A stretch of DNA of 64,000 nt from Ceratothoa steindachneri. Taxonomy: Eukaryota > Arthropoda > Malacostraca > Isopoda > Cymothoidae. Location of the stretch: assembly GCA_963969495.1 (NCBI GenBank), contig OZ018317.1, positions 31,627,003 to 31,691,002 on the forward strand, written 5' to 3'. This document shows positions 42,560 through 53,555 of the stretch, one piece after another. The translations under genes were made by a program, and so were the position numbers. Under the pieces are notes generated by a model. It did not search any database, was not told the origin of the DNA, and was given only the letters and a program-made list of their open reading frames with translations. How positions within the stretch are numbered: the first letter of the stretch is position 1; each line of letters starts with the position of its first letter.

Positions 42560-44240
42560 AGCCTTAGGAATGGAAATTCATCTCCAGCAGGAACAAGACC
42601 AAATCGCGTTTTGGGTTCCAGCAAACAGCGTCCTCTAGTATTCGGACCTGGAAATCACCAACGTACTTAACGACTAATTTTCCTCGGTGTTCACGAGAGT
42701 AAGGTATGGAGAGATACCCATACCATCGATAGTGATAGATGTTGGATTAGAGACGCTAGAAGAAATAAATAGAACTACCGAATAGGTTGCCATGAGGCTC
42801 GGCCAGTTGAATGTATAAAAATCCCCTGGCCCTGACTGCTTCGTGCCGATACTACTACGTGAAGTGAAGATCAGATGGGGACCCATCTTTCTGATATTTT
42901 CAACGCGTCACTCGATAGCGGTGAACTCCCTATGGACTGACGTATGACCAACGTCACGCCGATCCACAAAAAAGGGGACCGTGGCACTGTTGGAAACTAC
43001 CGACCGATAAGTCTAACTTTAATAGTGGGTAAAGTACTGGAAATCATCATAGCGGAGAGACACCCAGCACGGTTTCCAATGAAAACGCTCGTGCCTCACG
43101 AATTTGCTCGAATTCTTTCACTGGATGATGAGCGAGTTTGACATAAGTAGAGCGGTGGATATACTCTATTTGGATTTCCAAAAGGCTTTCGATAATGTTC
43201 CCCACCGTTGACTGATGGCAAAAGTAAGTGACTTGGAAATTAGAAGAAAGGCCGCAGACTGGTTAGAAAGTTGGCTGTCGTTCGTCAGTAACGAGCGGAG
43301 TCCCTCAGGGCTCCTCGTTGGGCCCTCTGTTATTCATCATCTACATCAATGACATAGAGGAAGGATTAGAGAACCACCTCGCAAAATTTGCCGACGATAC
43401 AAACTTTGGAGCGAAAGTAGCGAGGCCCGAAAACATCGAGTGGTTGAGGGTGGACCTATGGGTGATCGGTGAGTGGTCTGACAAGTTGCAGATACCTTTC
43501 AACTTGGACAAGTACAAGGTGATGCACATCGGATATGCGAATCCCCGGTCAGACTATGAGTTACAAGGTATGCGTCTTGAGTCAACTGGTGTCGAGAAGG
43601 ACTTAGGTGTGCTGATTAGCACCAATCTCAAATTCTTGAAGCAGTGTTTACAGTTGGAGAAGAAGCCTCGGCGCCTGCTGGGTTACATCCAGAGGGAATT
43701 CAGCTTTCGGAACAAGGAGGTTGTTCTGCCATGGTAGAACTCAGTGCTCTAGCCTCACCTGAAGTACGCAGTTCAGTTCTGGTCTTCTCACAATCGAAAA
43801 GACATCGATCGTTTTGAAAAGGTGCAAACCAGGGCCACGAAACTGATCCTATCGCTAAAGAACAAGACATACCCGGAAAGAATGCAAGAGCTTGGTCTCA
43901 TTTCGCTCGGGACTCGAAGTCTGCGCAGTTATCTCTTAGAGATTTTAAAAATTTTAAGTGGCCTTGAAAATGTCGACTGCACGAAATACTTTACCCTTAA
44001 CTAGAATGCGACTTGAAATCGCGGGTGGAAGGTGAAGTTTCCCAGATTTAATACGCTTCCGGTGGGTAAGTCCTTCATGTACAACATCTGAAACACGTGG
44101 AATAGACTGGCAGCGGTAGTTTTCAAGAGTAGCAGTGACGAAGAGTTTAAGAGTCGACAACAAAAACTACCTTAAGACAGAATATAGTGATAGCAATTGT
44201 GTAGTGTGTGACAATAGCGAGAGTTGAATTTAGATTTATT
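42560..44240 (+). pseudogene. CR1-like LINE, reverse transcriptase region (LINE A)
   Basis: The fragment starts in the linker between endonuclease and RT (FSSVFTRV near 42680, KSPGPDCFVPILLREV near 42820) and proceeds through RT. MTNVTPIHKKGDRG and NYRPISLTLIVGKVLEIII (42944-43141) come first, then motif A YLDFQKAFDNVPH near 43170. An open stretch (43318-43737) has GPLLFIIYINDIEEGL and motif C AKFADDTNF with both Asp. The C-terminus is KYAVQFWSSHNRKDID, RATKLILSLKNKTYPERMQ (43822-44004) and further decayed blocks to 44160. Frameshifts and stops separate the parts, and the endonuclease is missing. The 3' flank has the family tail (see 44241-44660). Confidence 0.88.
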
Positions 44241-44660
44241 TTATACGTAGTGCCTCCTCAGCATAGGTACTTCTTTTCCTTCCTTGTAACTGCTTGTAAC
44301 CTTCTGTCTCTCTCTCGTTTAAAAGGAGGTTAGATAAAATCATAAATACGCTTACATACTAAAAACATAAGATTACACTGAAAATAATTAGATTAAGAAT
44401 ATTAAAAGAAAAATAATAATGTAGAAATGCATTTCTGCTTTCCTGTCGAAATTCCTGTTTGTGTACTTTTTTTTCTAGCACAGCGGGTATCTTTTCATCT
44501 TTCATTGCCCGAAAGATCGGGCAGGAGAGGTGGGAGGGGAGAGCCTTGAACTTTACTATACTATTTCTATGACGAGTAGATTGAATATCAATATTAAATG
44601 AGTACCTCCTCGGTATGGATTAACTTAGTCTTCTGAGGTACTATCTTTCCTTGTAACTCC
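44241..44660 (+). other. LINE 3' tails, two copies of the same family end
   Basis: GGTACTTCTTTTCCTTCCTT, then GTAACTGCTTGTAAC and CTCTCTC, near 44268-44320, closes LINE A. A related tail, GAGGTACTATCTTTCCTTG, lies near 44636 and opens the long TC tract. The same tail recurs at 47000 and 63235. Confidence 0.65.
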
Positions 44661-45400
44661 TTGTTACTCTCTTTCTGTCTGCCTCTAGATGCCATTCTCT
44701 CACTAACCCTTTTATCTCTCCCAATATTCCCTTCTCCCTCCTCTTATCTCTCATATTCTCTTTCACCTTCTCTCTCTGCTTCTCTGTCTCCTTCTTTCTC
44801 TCTAAATATCTACTACTCTCTCTTCTTCTCTCATATTCTCCTTCTGCTTATCTGTCTCTTTCATTCTCTCTTTGTCTCTCGATCTCTACTACACTCTCTT
44901 TTCTCTCTCTTTCCTTCTTTCCTTCTTTCCTTCTCTCTCCTTGTTCTCCTTCTCTCTCTTTATCTCTATTCTTCTTTCTCGGAATCTCTTTGCATCGTTC
45001 TTCCCTTCTTTCTCTCCCTCTTTATCAACATCTTTTTCTCCCCTTCTCACTTTCACTTCCTCTATCTGCTCTTCTCTCTCCCCCTTTCTCTATCTTCCAT
45101 TTTCTCTCCCATACTCTTTCTACTCTTGTCCCACTAAGTTTCTCTCTCGCTCTGTCTTTCTATTCATCCCCCTTTCTCTCGCCTTCACATTACCCTTCTT
45201 TCTCATTCTCTCTTGTCCCCTCTTGGCTTTCCGTCTTTCTCTTTCTATCACTACCATTTTCTCTCTAGTTCTATCTCTTCTTCTCTTTTTTCATTATCTC
45301 TTCCTATAATTTTTATTTCATTCTCTTAATCTCTTTATCCTTTTCTCCTTCTCGATCTCTCACAATCTTTCTATATATGTTTCTATTTTTCTTTATCTCC
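44661..45400 (+). repeat. Long (TC)n-rich tract
   Basis: About 740 bp of nearly pure pyrimidine in imperfect TCTC, CTTT and TATCTC units. Open frames rich in Ser, Leu and Phe in all forward frames are artefacts. Confidence 0.97.
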
Positions 45401-45401
45401 C

Positions 45402-46925
45402 TCAATTGGAAGTTCTTTTATTTAATGCAAGATCAATCAGGAACAAGTTTCTTGAACTTCGTGGCCTCGTAGCGAGGGAAAAACCTGAGATGGTGGCCAT
45501 AAAAGAGTCGTGGCTAGAAACATCAAACCGAGATTTTAAGGATGAATTCACGATTCTAGGTTACCAACCCTTCCTAAAAGATAGGTTAGACAGAGAGGGT
45601 AGCGGTGTGATGTATGTTAAGGATACCTTCAAAACGACGAACTGCAACATTGTATCCGACCATGAGCTACTATGTGTAGACCTAGAGATAGGTCCTGCCA
45701 GATACAGTACCTTGTTGCTTTATAGACCCCCTGCCCAACTCGTTGAGAAGGACAGGGATCTGTACGGGCTGCTAGGTGAACCTGTTGAAGACAGTGTGTA
45801 TCGTCATGGGAGACTTCAACACTCAAGATGACTGGGAACCAGAATGTGGCGAGAACGCACTGCTCCTGTAGTTCGCAAACAACGAGTTCCTGACTGAATG
45901 GGTGAGAGAGCCGACGAGAGGCAATAATAAACTTGACTTGGTTTTCACCTCTGAGGGTGACATCTTTGAGGGGCTCTCTGTAGGCGAGGAGCTCGGTGGC
46001 AGTGACCACCGAATAGTTAGATTTGTAGTCAAGGTACCCAAAGTAGAGTCTGTGACTCGTGAATCGAGGAAACAAGATTTGAGAAGATCAGACTTCAAAG
46101 GTATTCGTGCCGGATTGGCTAATGTGGAGCTGGAAGGGGGTGAGAATGTTAAAGATTTGTGGAATAGTTTCAGAACTACGTTTATGAGTCTTCAATCACG
46201 ATTTATATCCGTGAAAAGCTTGCGTTGGTCTTCTGTTCAACCAAGGTTGTTTAATCGAGAAATTAGGCAACTGAAGAGGGAGAAAAGAACTGTGTACCGG
46301 CAGTCAGAGATTTATGGTGACTTTGATGAGTACCATAGGCTAGCTAGGAGAGTGAAGTCCAGCATAAGGGCGGCAAAGCCTGCCAAGGAGCTCTGAATAG
46401 CGAGACTTTGCAAAGAGAATCCCAAGGAGTTCTTTGGTTATGTAAACAGCCGTAAACCGTTGGTGAATGAGGAGGTGGCATTAAAGCACTTAGATGCCAA
46501 AAATGCATCTGAGATTAGTACATGTGCAGCCCGGGCAACCAAACTGATTCCCTCTTATCAGACACAAGAGTTACAAAGATAGGTTACAGGAATTAGATTT
46601 GTTCTCGTTAGAGACTCGGAGACTGCGTTGTCAGCTTATCGAAGTGTTTAAAATACTTCGAGGCTTCGACAGTGTAGACTATAGGGATATTTTCCAGCTT
46701 AGCGAGGGCAGAGCCAGAAATCAAGGCCACCAACCTGAACTGTAGAGTTACCACCGTGATCTGTGTGGGAAATCTTTCACATACAACATATGTGGTGCTT
46801 GGAACGCACTTTCAGTGGAAGGTGTCAACATCAATTCTGTTCAGCAGTTCAAATGGAAACTAGACAGTCTGGAAAAATCGCCGTTTGAGCACTTAAGCCG
46901 TTGTGCGAGTGTTCTTCGAGGGCGT
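45402..46925 (+). pseudogene. CR1-like LINE with endonuclease fused to RT C-terminus (LINE B)
   Basis: The endonuclease starts at the TC-tract border with VLLFNARSIRNKF, then VAIKESWLET (catalytic Glu). A frameshift near 45800 precedes VMGDFNTQDDWEP, and a TAG lies near 45868. EPTRGNNKLDLVFTSEGD and SDHRIVRFVV follow (45902-46396), then the linker NPKEFFGYVNSRKPL. At about 46520 the text passes directly from ALKHLDAKNASE into ARATKLIPS, the very end of RT, so the whole RT palm is deleted. SLETRRLRCQLIEVFKILRG-like text follows in shifted frames, ending at about 46925 before the family tail. An intact CR1-like ORF2 is about 900-1000 residues; roughly 400 are missing. Confidence 0.87.
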
Positions 46926-47415
46926 TAATTGACACTTTCGAAGACTGCGCCTGCTCAACTGTTAAGCCAAAGTTACCCTTTTAAATGGATCGTAAGGTCT
47001 ACTAGGGTACTTCTTTTCCTTGTAATTGTTCTCATATTCTCTATATCTCTCACCATCTACCTTAATCTCTTGCCTCTTTCTCTCAATCGGTCTTTACCTC
47101 TCTTAATCTCTCTCTCTCTATCCCTCCCTCCAAATTTCTTTCTGAATTTCACCCTCTCCTTAATTTCCAATCCTTCTCCCTCTCCCCCCCTCATTTTCTC
47201 CCTATTTCTATCTCCTATTCTTGTTCTCTTCCCTTTTCTCTCTCATTTTCTTTCTCTTTCTTCTTCTCTCTCTATCCATATCTTTTTCAGTCTTTCTTTC
47301 TCTTTCAGTCTATATCTTATTCCTTCTCACTCAGACTCTCAGTCTCTTTCTGTCTCATCTCTCTCTCTGTCTCTTTCTGTCTCTTTCTCTCTCTCTCTCT
47401 CAGTCTCTCTTTCAG
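46926..47415 (+). repeat. LINE B tail and (TC)n-rich tract
   Basis: The tail GGTCTACTAGGGTACTTC, then TTTTCCTTGTAATTG, at 46996-47030 passes without a gap into about 385 bp of imperfect TC repeats. Confidence 0.9.
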
Positions 47416-47495
47416 TTGGATTTGTTCAGGAATAATACAGATTAATAATTATCAATTTCGGAACAGAAGTGTCATTTGTCAATGCCGCTATTTTT

Positions 47496-49699
47496 AATTA
47501 TCTGGTAATACTTGACTTTATGGGCGCACGCTAAGGGGCACTATTTATGTGTTACACTTTTGGGATACAGTTAATGCGATCGGCTCTGCACGTTTATCGA
47601 AATAATAGAGACAATGGCGCCACCTACCTTAGGCTATTTCCACCAATAAGTAACATTTTTTAGTTACTTCGAATTGGAGGGTTGTAGAAGTCTAAATACC
47701 ACGTACATTAGTATACGCAAAAATACCCCAACACAAGTTGCGCGTCCCTCCCGATTCCAAATTCACCTTTCACCTCGAATTCCCTCCGCCCTTTTCGTGC
47801 CTTTGAAACAACCAAATTTGAACGTCTGTTCAGGAAAATGTCTGTCGCTAATAGACACCTGCTAACCGAGGAAGGTCTGAGTTTTTGCGCCGTCGTAAAC
47901 TGCGACGTGAAGCGAAGGTGTGAAAGATTTACTCTGTCTGGCAGCAGATGAAAAGGTCTTTCGCGCAGCGATACGGACTTCACGAGAATTTGATGCTCTC
48001 TCTCGATTTCTCCTCGTGAGGGAAATAAAAGGAAAACTTATCCATGAAATTAGGCAGGAGACCTTGGACCTACGTCGAGTGTCTGGAGCTCGTTCCACCA
48101 AGAAAATAGTTTGCCCGTTTTAAGAAAGAAACTTCGGGGAATTTGTGTGTTGCCGTCACGGTACTTGTAGGTGCCAAACTTCTCACAGGCCCCCCCATTC
48201 AGAGTATGAGGTTACACATGACCACCCTCTGCGGATTAACCCAGACGTAGCTAGGTAATCGGTTTCGGCTACCAACTCCAGGAGCCGAATAATTGGACAG
48301 TCACTTCGAGGAAGAAGAAGTCCGATTTGAGCCACAGTTTAGCTCGCCTTCGTGATCCGGCATAGGATCAGTATATCACCGGTCTAGGATTACCTCCTCA
48401 TTCGGTAACCTCCCCTAACTTCACCACTATATTCGTTAACTAGAATTCCCATCCCGAGCCCATAACTTCGAGTATTAAAAGTGATTAATTCAGTGCTTAA
48501 TTTAATAATATTATTCAATTCATTCCGCCATTAAGACGCAAGCATCCTAGTGAGTAATTTTCAAGTATAATCCCCACGACATGTTGTAGACTTATTTAAT
48601 TCTATTCATACCTATATACGCTCTTTCTTATTTCTAATTCATGTACATTAAAGATTAATTTTGTATCTGTGTGTTTAACTATTTTGGACGATCCTTTGGC
48701 AATTATTAAGCAATCCACTAGGCTTAAATCTCAATATTACACCGGTTCACCCATGACTGGCTTTTACTGAGTGGGGACAAACTCAGGGGATAATTATCTT
48801 AATTTTGATCAAAAGGGAAGCCCCGAGGTTATTCTTATTTACCGGAAGTGGCTACGGTAGGTGTATTGGATACACTTCACCTCCGCTTCACCTTGGTGCG
48901 GTAATAAAATATATGTCCAGGAAATGGAACTGGGATTACTCAGTCACTAAACCTCGACAAGGGGCTTTGCCCCTATACCTCCACTTAATTGTGAGGGTTT
49001 CACCCCCCACACATCCGCAACTTTAAAAAAACTCGCAATATTCCTAATTCGAAAGGCTAACATTTAGACGATTGTAAAATTTAGGCGGCGCTATCGTCTA
49101 TTTAAATTACCTAATAAATAATCACTTCACGAGAAAGGCTGAACCATCTCCGCCTTTCATTATTATAATCGAGCCGTGCTTCTTGTCTACACCTGTAACA
49201 AATCTTCGCTTTTAAGATGAAGCCATGATCTATACAAGAGACTATTAAATTGGCCGAGGTATTAACAAAAGTCGTATTAAAGTCAAGCAAACCGAATGCA
49301 CAAGAATCGCGTTATTTTAGCTGGTTGGCTCCAGGGTTGCCAATGTTTGAAATAAGGTCGAATTAATGGTTGCCAGTGTGTGAAAATAATGGTTTATTTT
49401 AACATTAAGAGAAGCGTTGTAATTTTATCTTTAAACGAAATAAGAAATAGGTACACGCCCCCTCCCCCCAAAAAACAAAACAACTAAAGATTTATTACAA
49501 TACTAATTAATATAATCGAGTAGAAGTGCAGGCACTTACTAAATAATTAAGAATATAGAGCCCAAAACAAATAAAGAAACAAATACAACGCCGTGATCAG
49601 CCTCATCTAACTTCATAAGGCCTAAATTGTAACCCAAAAGTGTAGTTCAGAAATAACGCCCCTTAGCGTGCGCCCATAAACTCAAGTATTATCAATTAT
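47496..49699. mobile_element. Unassigned 2.2-kb element with inverted terminal repeats of about 76 bp
   Basis: The arms 47496-47572 and 49624-49699 are inverted copies. They share TAATACTTGA, TTTATGGGCGCACGCTAAGG, TTACACTTTTGGG-type text and TACA, with a few mismatches and one 3-bp gap. I see no target-site duplication outside the arms. The interior has open frames of up to 91 codons on both strands (for example 47708-47983 minus and 47920-48123 plus), none with a motif I recognise. It is best described as a non-autonomous DNA transposon of unknown superfamily. A chance inverted pair of an unrelated repeat is the alternative. Confidence 0.65.
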
Positions 49700-51048
49700 C
49701 TCTTCTGAAAGTTCTTTTCTTATTTTTCTTGAATTACCACAGTGAACGGCAGTTAGTCCCTTTATTCGTAAAGGTTACCTTAAAAAAAATCTCACTTTTT
49801 CTTCTTTGTTCATCGATGGTGATTAACCTAGATTTTGCTTTGTTTTCTGTTCGGATTCTTTCCTGATAAGACGTTATTGTGACCTTTTTAACTAGGAAGT
49901 TTGTATCCATAGACAGGGTCTTTAGTGAAGAGGCCTCACCCCCTTTTGAATAATTTGACTAAATTAAAGCCTTCCGCTGGCAAATTATATTTTTAATTAA
50001 TTTAATTGTTCTTATATTCATATTGGTATGGAAATGTTGCTAAAGTCTGGTGAACAGGTATGATCTATTTCTACTATTGCCTGTAAATACTTCAAGAGCT
50101 TAGTTGAAACAAGCAAGCGCAATCAGTATTAAAAGTGTTTGCCCTCGCACTAGTATTCTGTGAATCAGCTCCTTCAATTGGTAATTTAAACAAACTATTG
50201 TAACATCTGATGGGCAGTAAGCATAGTACTTGGTTCTAATGTTATATATTAATTTCACTTAACGATTTACGTCTTTGAAGTTCGGATTCGACCGAGCTGT
50301 TGCCTTATAATTTTCCGTTAAGTTGCTCCTTCTGAGCAAAAGTAGACAGCGAGATTTGGATGAAGTTCTTCCCTTAGTTTGAATCAAAGAGCAGGACGCT
50401 TTCGTATGATTAAGTAAAGCCTTCTGCCTACTAGATTAATCACCTACATTGTTTCCTTTACTTTTAATCTTTAATCAGTTTTTGCTCTTTAATTAGCTAT
50501 TAATTGATAAATATTCATTGTTAGTTAATATTCTATGACTTGCTTTTTAAATGGGTGAATATTTTTGTGTGATAAAAGTGGATCATCAGTCCAGATGAGC
50601 TGAGCATTTTTGTTTTGCATTATTTTCATTTATTGACTATAAAATTAATTGTACTTTGTAGGAAAGCTATTTTATGTGTCAGTGGTTTACCGACCGAGCT
50701 GACTCTTTGCCCCCCCCCTCTTAAATCGCGCGCATTACGCCCACCTTGCACCTAGCAGGCGTGAGCATTAGAGGTTTAACTCTGTTTAGGTTTAAACGCA
50801 TCCTTTTCTCACCTGAACATTGATTTCACCCTCTTTTGGAGTTAAAAATTCAGCTCCGGAATTTAAGTTAAATTTAAGTCATTTTAGAGGCTTCCCTGAT
50901 GCTAGAATAAATATTTTTGCGGATTTAATTAATCTTAAACTTGGCATACCTTTTGTTTATTTAATTGATTTGTTTGGTTTATATCTACGCTTAACGTTTA
51001 ACTATTGTACCCCTACTGTGGTGGGTGCGAGGGTGCGATCCCTTTTTA
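49700..51048. other. Unassigned AT-rich region
   Basis: I see no coding or repeat structure. The 80-codon frame at 50820-51062 runs into the mariner end and has no motif. Confidence 0.4.
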
Positions 51049-51962
51049 CGAGAAGCGGTTAATAAGTTTTGCAATTCGGATATAAGGAAACGAGATATGA
51101 GGAAAAGTGTTTTATTATTTTTACATATAACTACCCTTGATTTCAATGCACTTGCGCCACTTGTCCCTGAGGATTCGAATTCCCGACAACCAGAAATCTC
51201 CCGACTGCTGTTCAATCCACTCCTGGACGGCGAGCTGGACATATTCATCGTCCCTAAACCGGCGTCCACGCAGTGCAGCCTTGAGCTAGCGGAATAAAAA
51301 GTAGTCGCTAGGGGCCAGATCGGGACTGTAGGGGGGATGGTTAAGCTCCTCGAATCCGCACTCGTGCAGGGCAGCTTGTGCAATTCTGGCCTTGTGGACT
51401 TTGACGACGTTGAAGTCGATCATGGGGCGTGAGGTTTCTAGGGACCCAACGGGCAGAGACCTTGGTCATGGCCAAATTGTCGTGGATGATGTTGATAACA
51501 CTTTCATGTGATATTCCAAGTTCTCGCTCGATTCCTTCGACCTTCATCCGTCGATTTTCGAGGATCATCCTCTCCACACGGGCCACATTGTCCTCGTTGG
51601 TAACGTCTGACAGGCGTCCTGGACGGGCGTCATCTTCAAGGGACTCACGACCATGGCGAACTCCTTATTCCAGAGAGCAATAGTTGCATAGGAAGGGGCG
51701 GTGTCAGTGTACCATGCAACCATGCGTGCATGGATCTCGTTTGCATTCTAGCCTTCCTTGGTCAAAAATTTGATCACTGCGCGGTGCTCAACCTTCTACA
51801 TTGTTGAAAAATTTGTGACTGACGATCTGCGATCAGCTACTGCTTCTTAAATAGAAGAGGCAGGAACGTGGGGCTGCAGGTCATAACTTGTCATAACTTG
51901 TCCTAACACCCCCACAAACAGCCATCTTCTTTCCTCTGCCTGCCCTACCGATTCCTAGAATA
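51049..51962 (-). mobile_element. Internally deleted mariner element, copy 3
   Basis: The left end CGAGAAGCGGTTAATAAG is preceded by TA (51047-51048). The right inverted repeat is lost, and a pyrimidine tract begins at about 51963. On the minus strand the start codon is followed by TAG (ATG TAG) near 51800. The frame 51341-51586 holds ARVERMILENRRMKVEGIE and SVINIIHDNLAM, and 51000-51383 holds the C-terminal text (ALRGRRFGDDE-like and GSYM). The same jump as in copies 1 and 2 occurs at 51396-51420. The SPDLAPSDYF block is degraded here (VPIWPLATTFY in another frame). Confidence 0.88.
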
Positions 51963-52230
51963 TTTCCCTGTTTCCCTGTGTCTATCTATCCATGTCTCTC
52001 TATGTATCTATATCCCTGTCTTTCTCTCTCTATCTCTCCCTTTCTAACTCTCTGGTTCTCTCTACCTTTTCTCTATCTCCCTGTTTCTCTATCTCCTCGT
52101 CTTTTTCTCTCTCCTCGTCTTTTTCTTCTTCCAGGTCTCTTTCTCTCTTCCTGTTTCTCTATCTTCCTATTGCTATCCCTGCATATCTTTCTGTCACTCT
52201 CTTTTCCTCTCTCCATCTTTCTATATCTAC
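51963..52230 (+). repeat. (TC)n-rich tract
   Basis: Imperfect TCTC and CCCTGTTTC units that begin exactly where the mariner copy loses its right end. Confidence 0.93.
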
Positions 52231-52321
52231 GTTGGTCAGAAAACATAATAAAAGACTACACGAAAATAGTTAATATGATCAAATCGAAAACAGATAATAG
52301 AATAGTTGTTAGAATACTACT

Positions 52322-53503
52322 AGGGGGGGATCAGAAAGTAATGACAGTAAGACTCGGAGAGACCATGAGTGATGGGAGCGCGGGGCATCGAGTGTTGCCT
52401 GTTGTGACGTGTTCGAACTTGTCGCTGCTTGGCTGGGTTACATTTTCTCGTTGCGTTGTGCGATTGCATCATTTTTGGTTTCACTTTTAATCGCAAACAT
52501 GGATTTTTCGAAAGAAAGTTCTACACGTTTACTAGGCAAAAACTCGGTACAAATACAATGGAGATCTGAGGGAAATTATTGAAAGTTTTTACCGACTCTA
52601 CTCCATCACTGGAAACTGTTTACCGCTGGATTCAAAAACTTACCTGGAAGATAATCATCGGTCTGGACGCCCCTGGACATCCGTGACCGAAGCAGCAACG
52701 GTCCGTACCGGGGCCATCATTGACGAAGATCTAACTGATACTCTTCGATTCTTATCTTTAGAGCTTGGTGTCAGTAATAAAAGCGCAAATGACATCGTTC
52801 ATGAACACTTATGAGTGAGGAAGAAATGTGCTAATGGGTGCGGATTTTTCGTCTCTGGCTGGCTGAGTTCGAACCAAATGGTCCAAAACGGTTCTCAGAT
52901 GTTGATACCGGAGATAAGTGTTGGATTTCTTTCTTCACCAACAGAAACAAGCAGTCCAACATGGTGTGGTTGAGTAATGAAGAGCCTCGACCTCAGATTT
53001 TGAAGAAATGATTTCGCAACAGAAAGCGCCTTTCCACCCTCTTCTTCAATGCTTAAGAACCAATGTATGTAGATGTGGTGCCTCAAAAGTAACATCAAGC
53101 CAAGTCCGCACTAGCCCGCCGCCAATCGCGCTTTTTGCTGCACCACTACAATGATGCACCCCACAAAGCGCGCCTGACTGTGCAATTCCTGGAGCAGTAG
53201 GTAATCGCACTTCTTGCCCACCCACCCTACTCACCTGACCTTGCACTCTGTGATTTTTGGTTGACTCCAAAGATCAAGGGTGTGATTGCATGAAAGAAAT
53301 TTCATCGTATCGAAGACCTGTCACAAACAGTCAATTCAGTGCTACGAGGTATACCGCTTCTGAGTACCGTGACTGCTTCATGAAGTGGAGAAGGGGGATG
53401 GAACGCTGCAAAGAGGCAGGATGGGAGTACTTTAGAGGGATGTAAACTACATTTGGGATTTACGGGATATACGGTCTAACTTATATTACTTTCTGATCAC
53501 CTG
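52322..53503 (+). mobile_element. Second mariner family, defective
   Basis: The inverted ends share GATCAGAAAGTAAT (left from about 52329, right near 53491-53478 on the minus strand). The interior reads MDFSKESSTRLLGKNS, later VDTGDKCWISFF (first catalytic Asp, with the usual GDESW altered to GDKCW), HYNDAPHKARLTVQFLEQ (second Asp) and PPYSPDLALCDFWL (third Asp). Many stops and frameshifts break it. At about 1.18 kb it is close to full length, unlike the three deleted mariner copies, and the protein blocks differ from theirs. Confidence 0.87.
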
Positions 53504-53555
53504 TCGTACTTAGAATATATGAAACATGAATTTTAACCCGAGCTAATGGGATAAA

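Noticed and set aside
44661..45309. Long Ser/Leu/Phe-rich open frames (up to 158 codons), also at 46929-47445, 51978-52490, 62569-62763 and 63173-63961
   Set aside because: All forward frames are open because the DNA is almost pure pyrimidine. There are no membrane-protein or other family features beyond composition.
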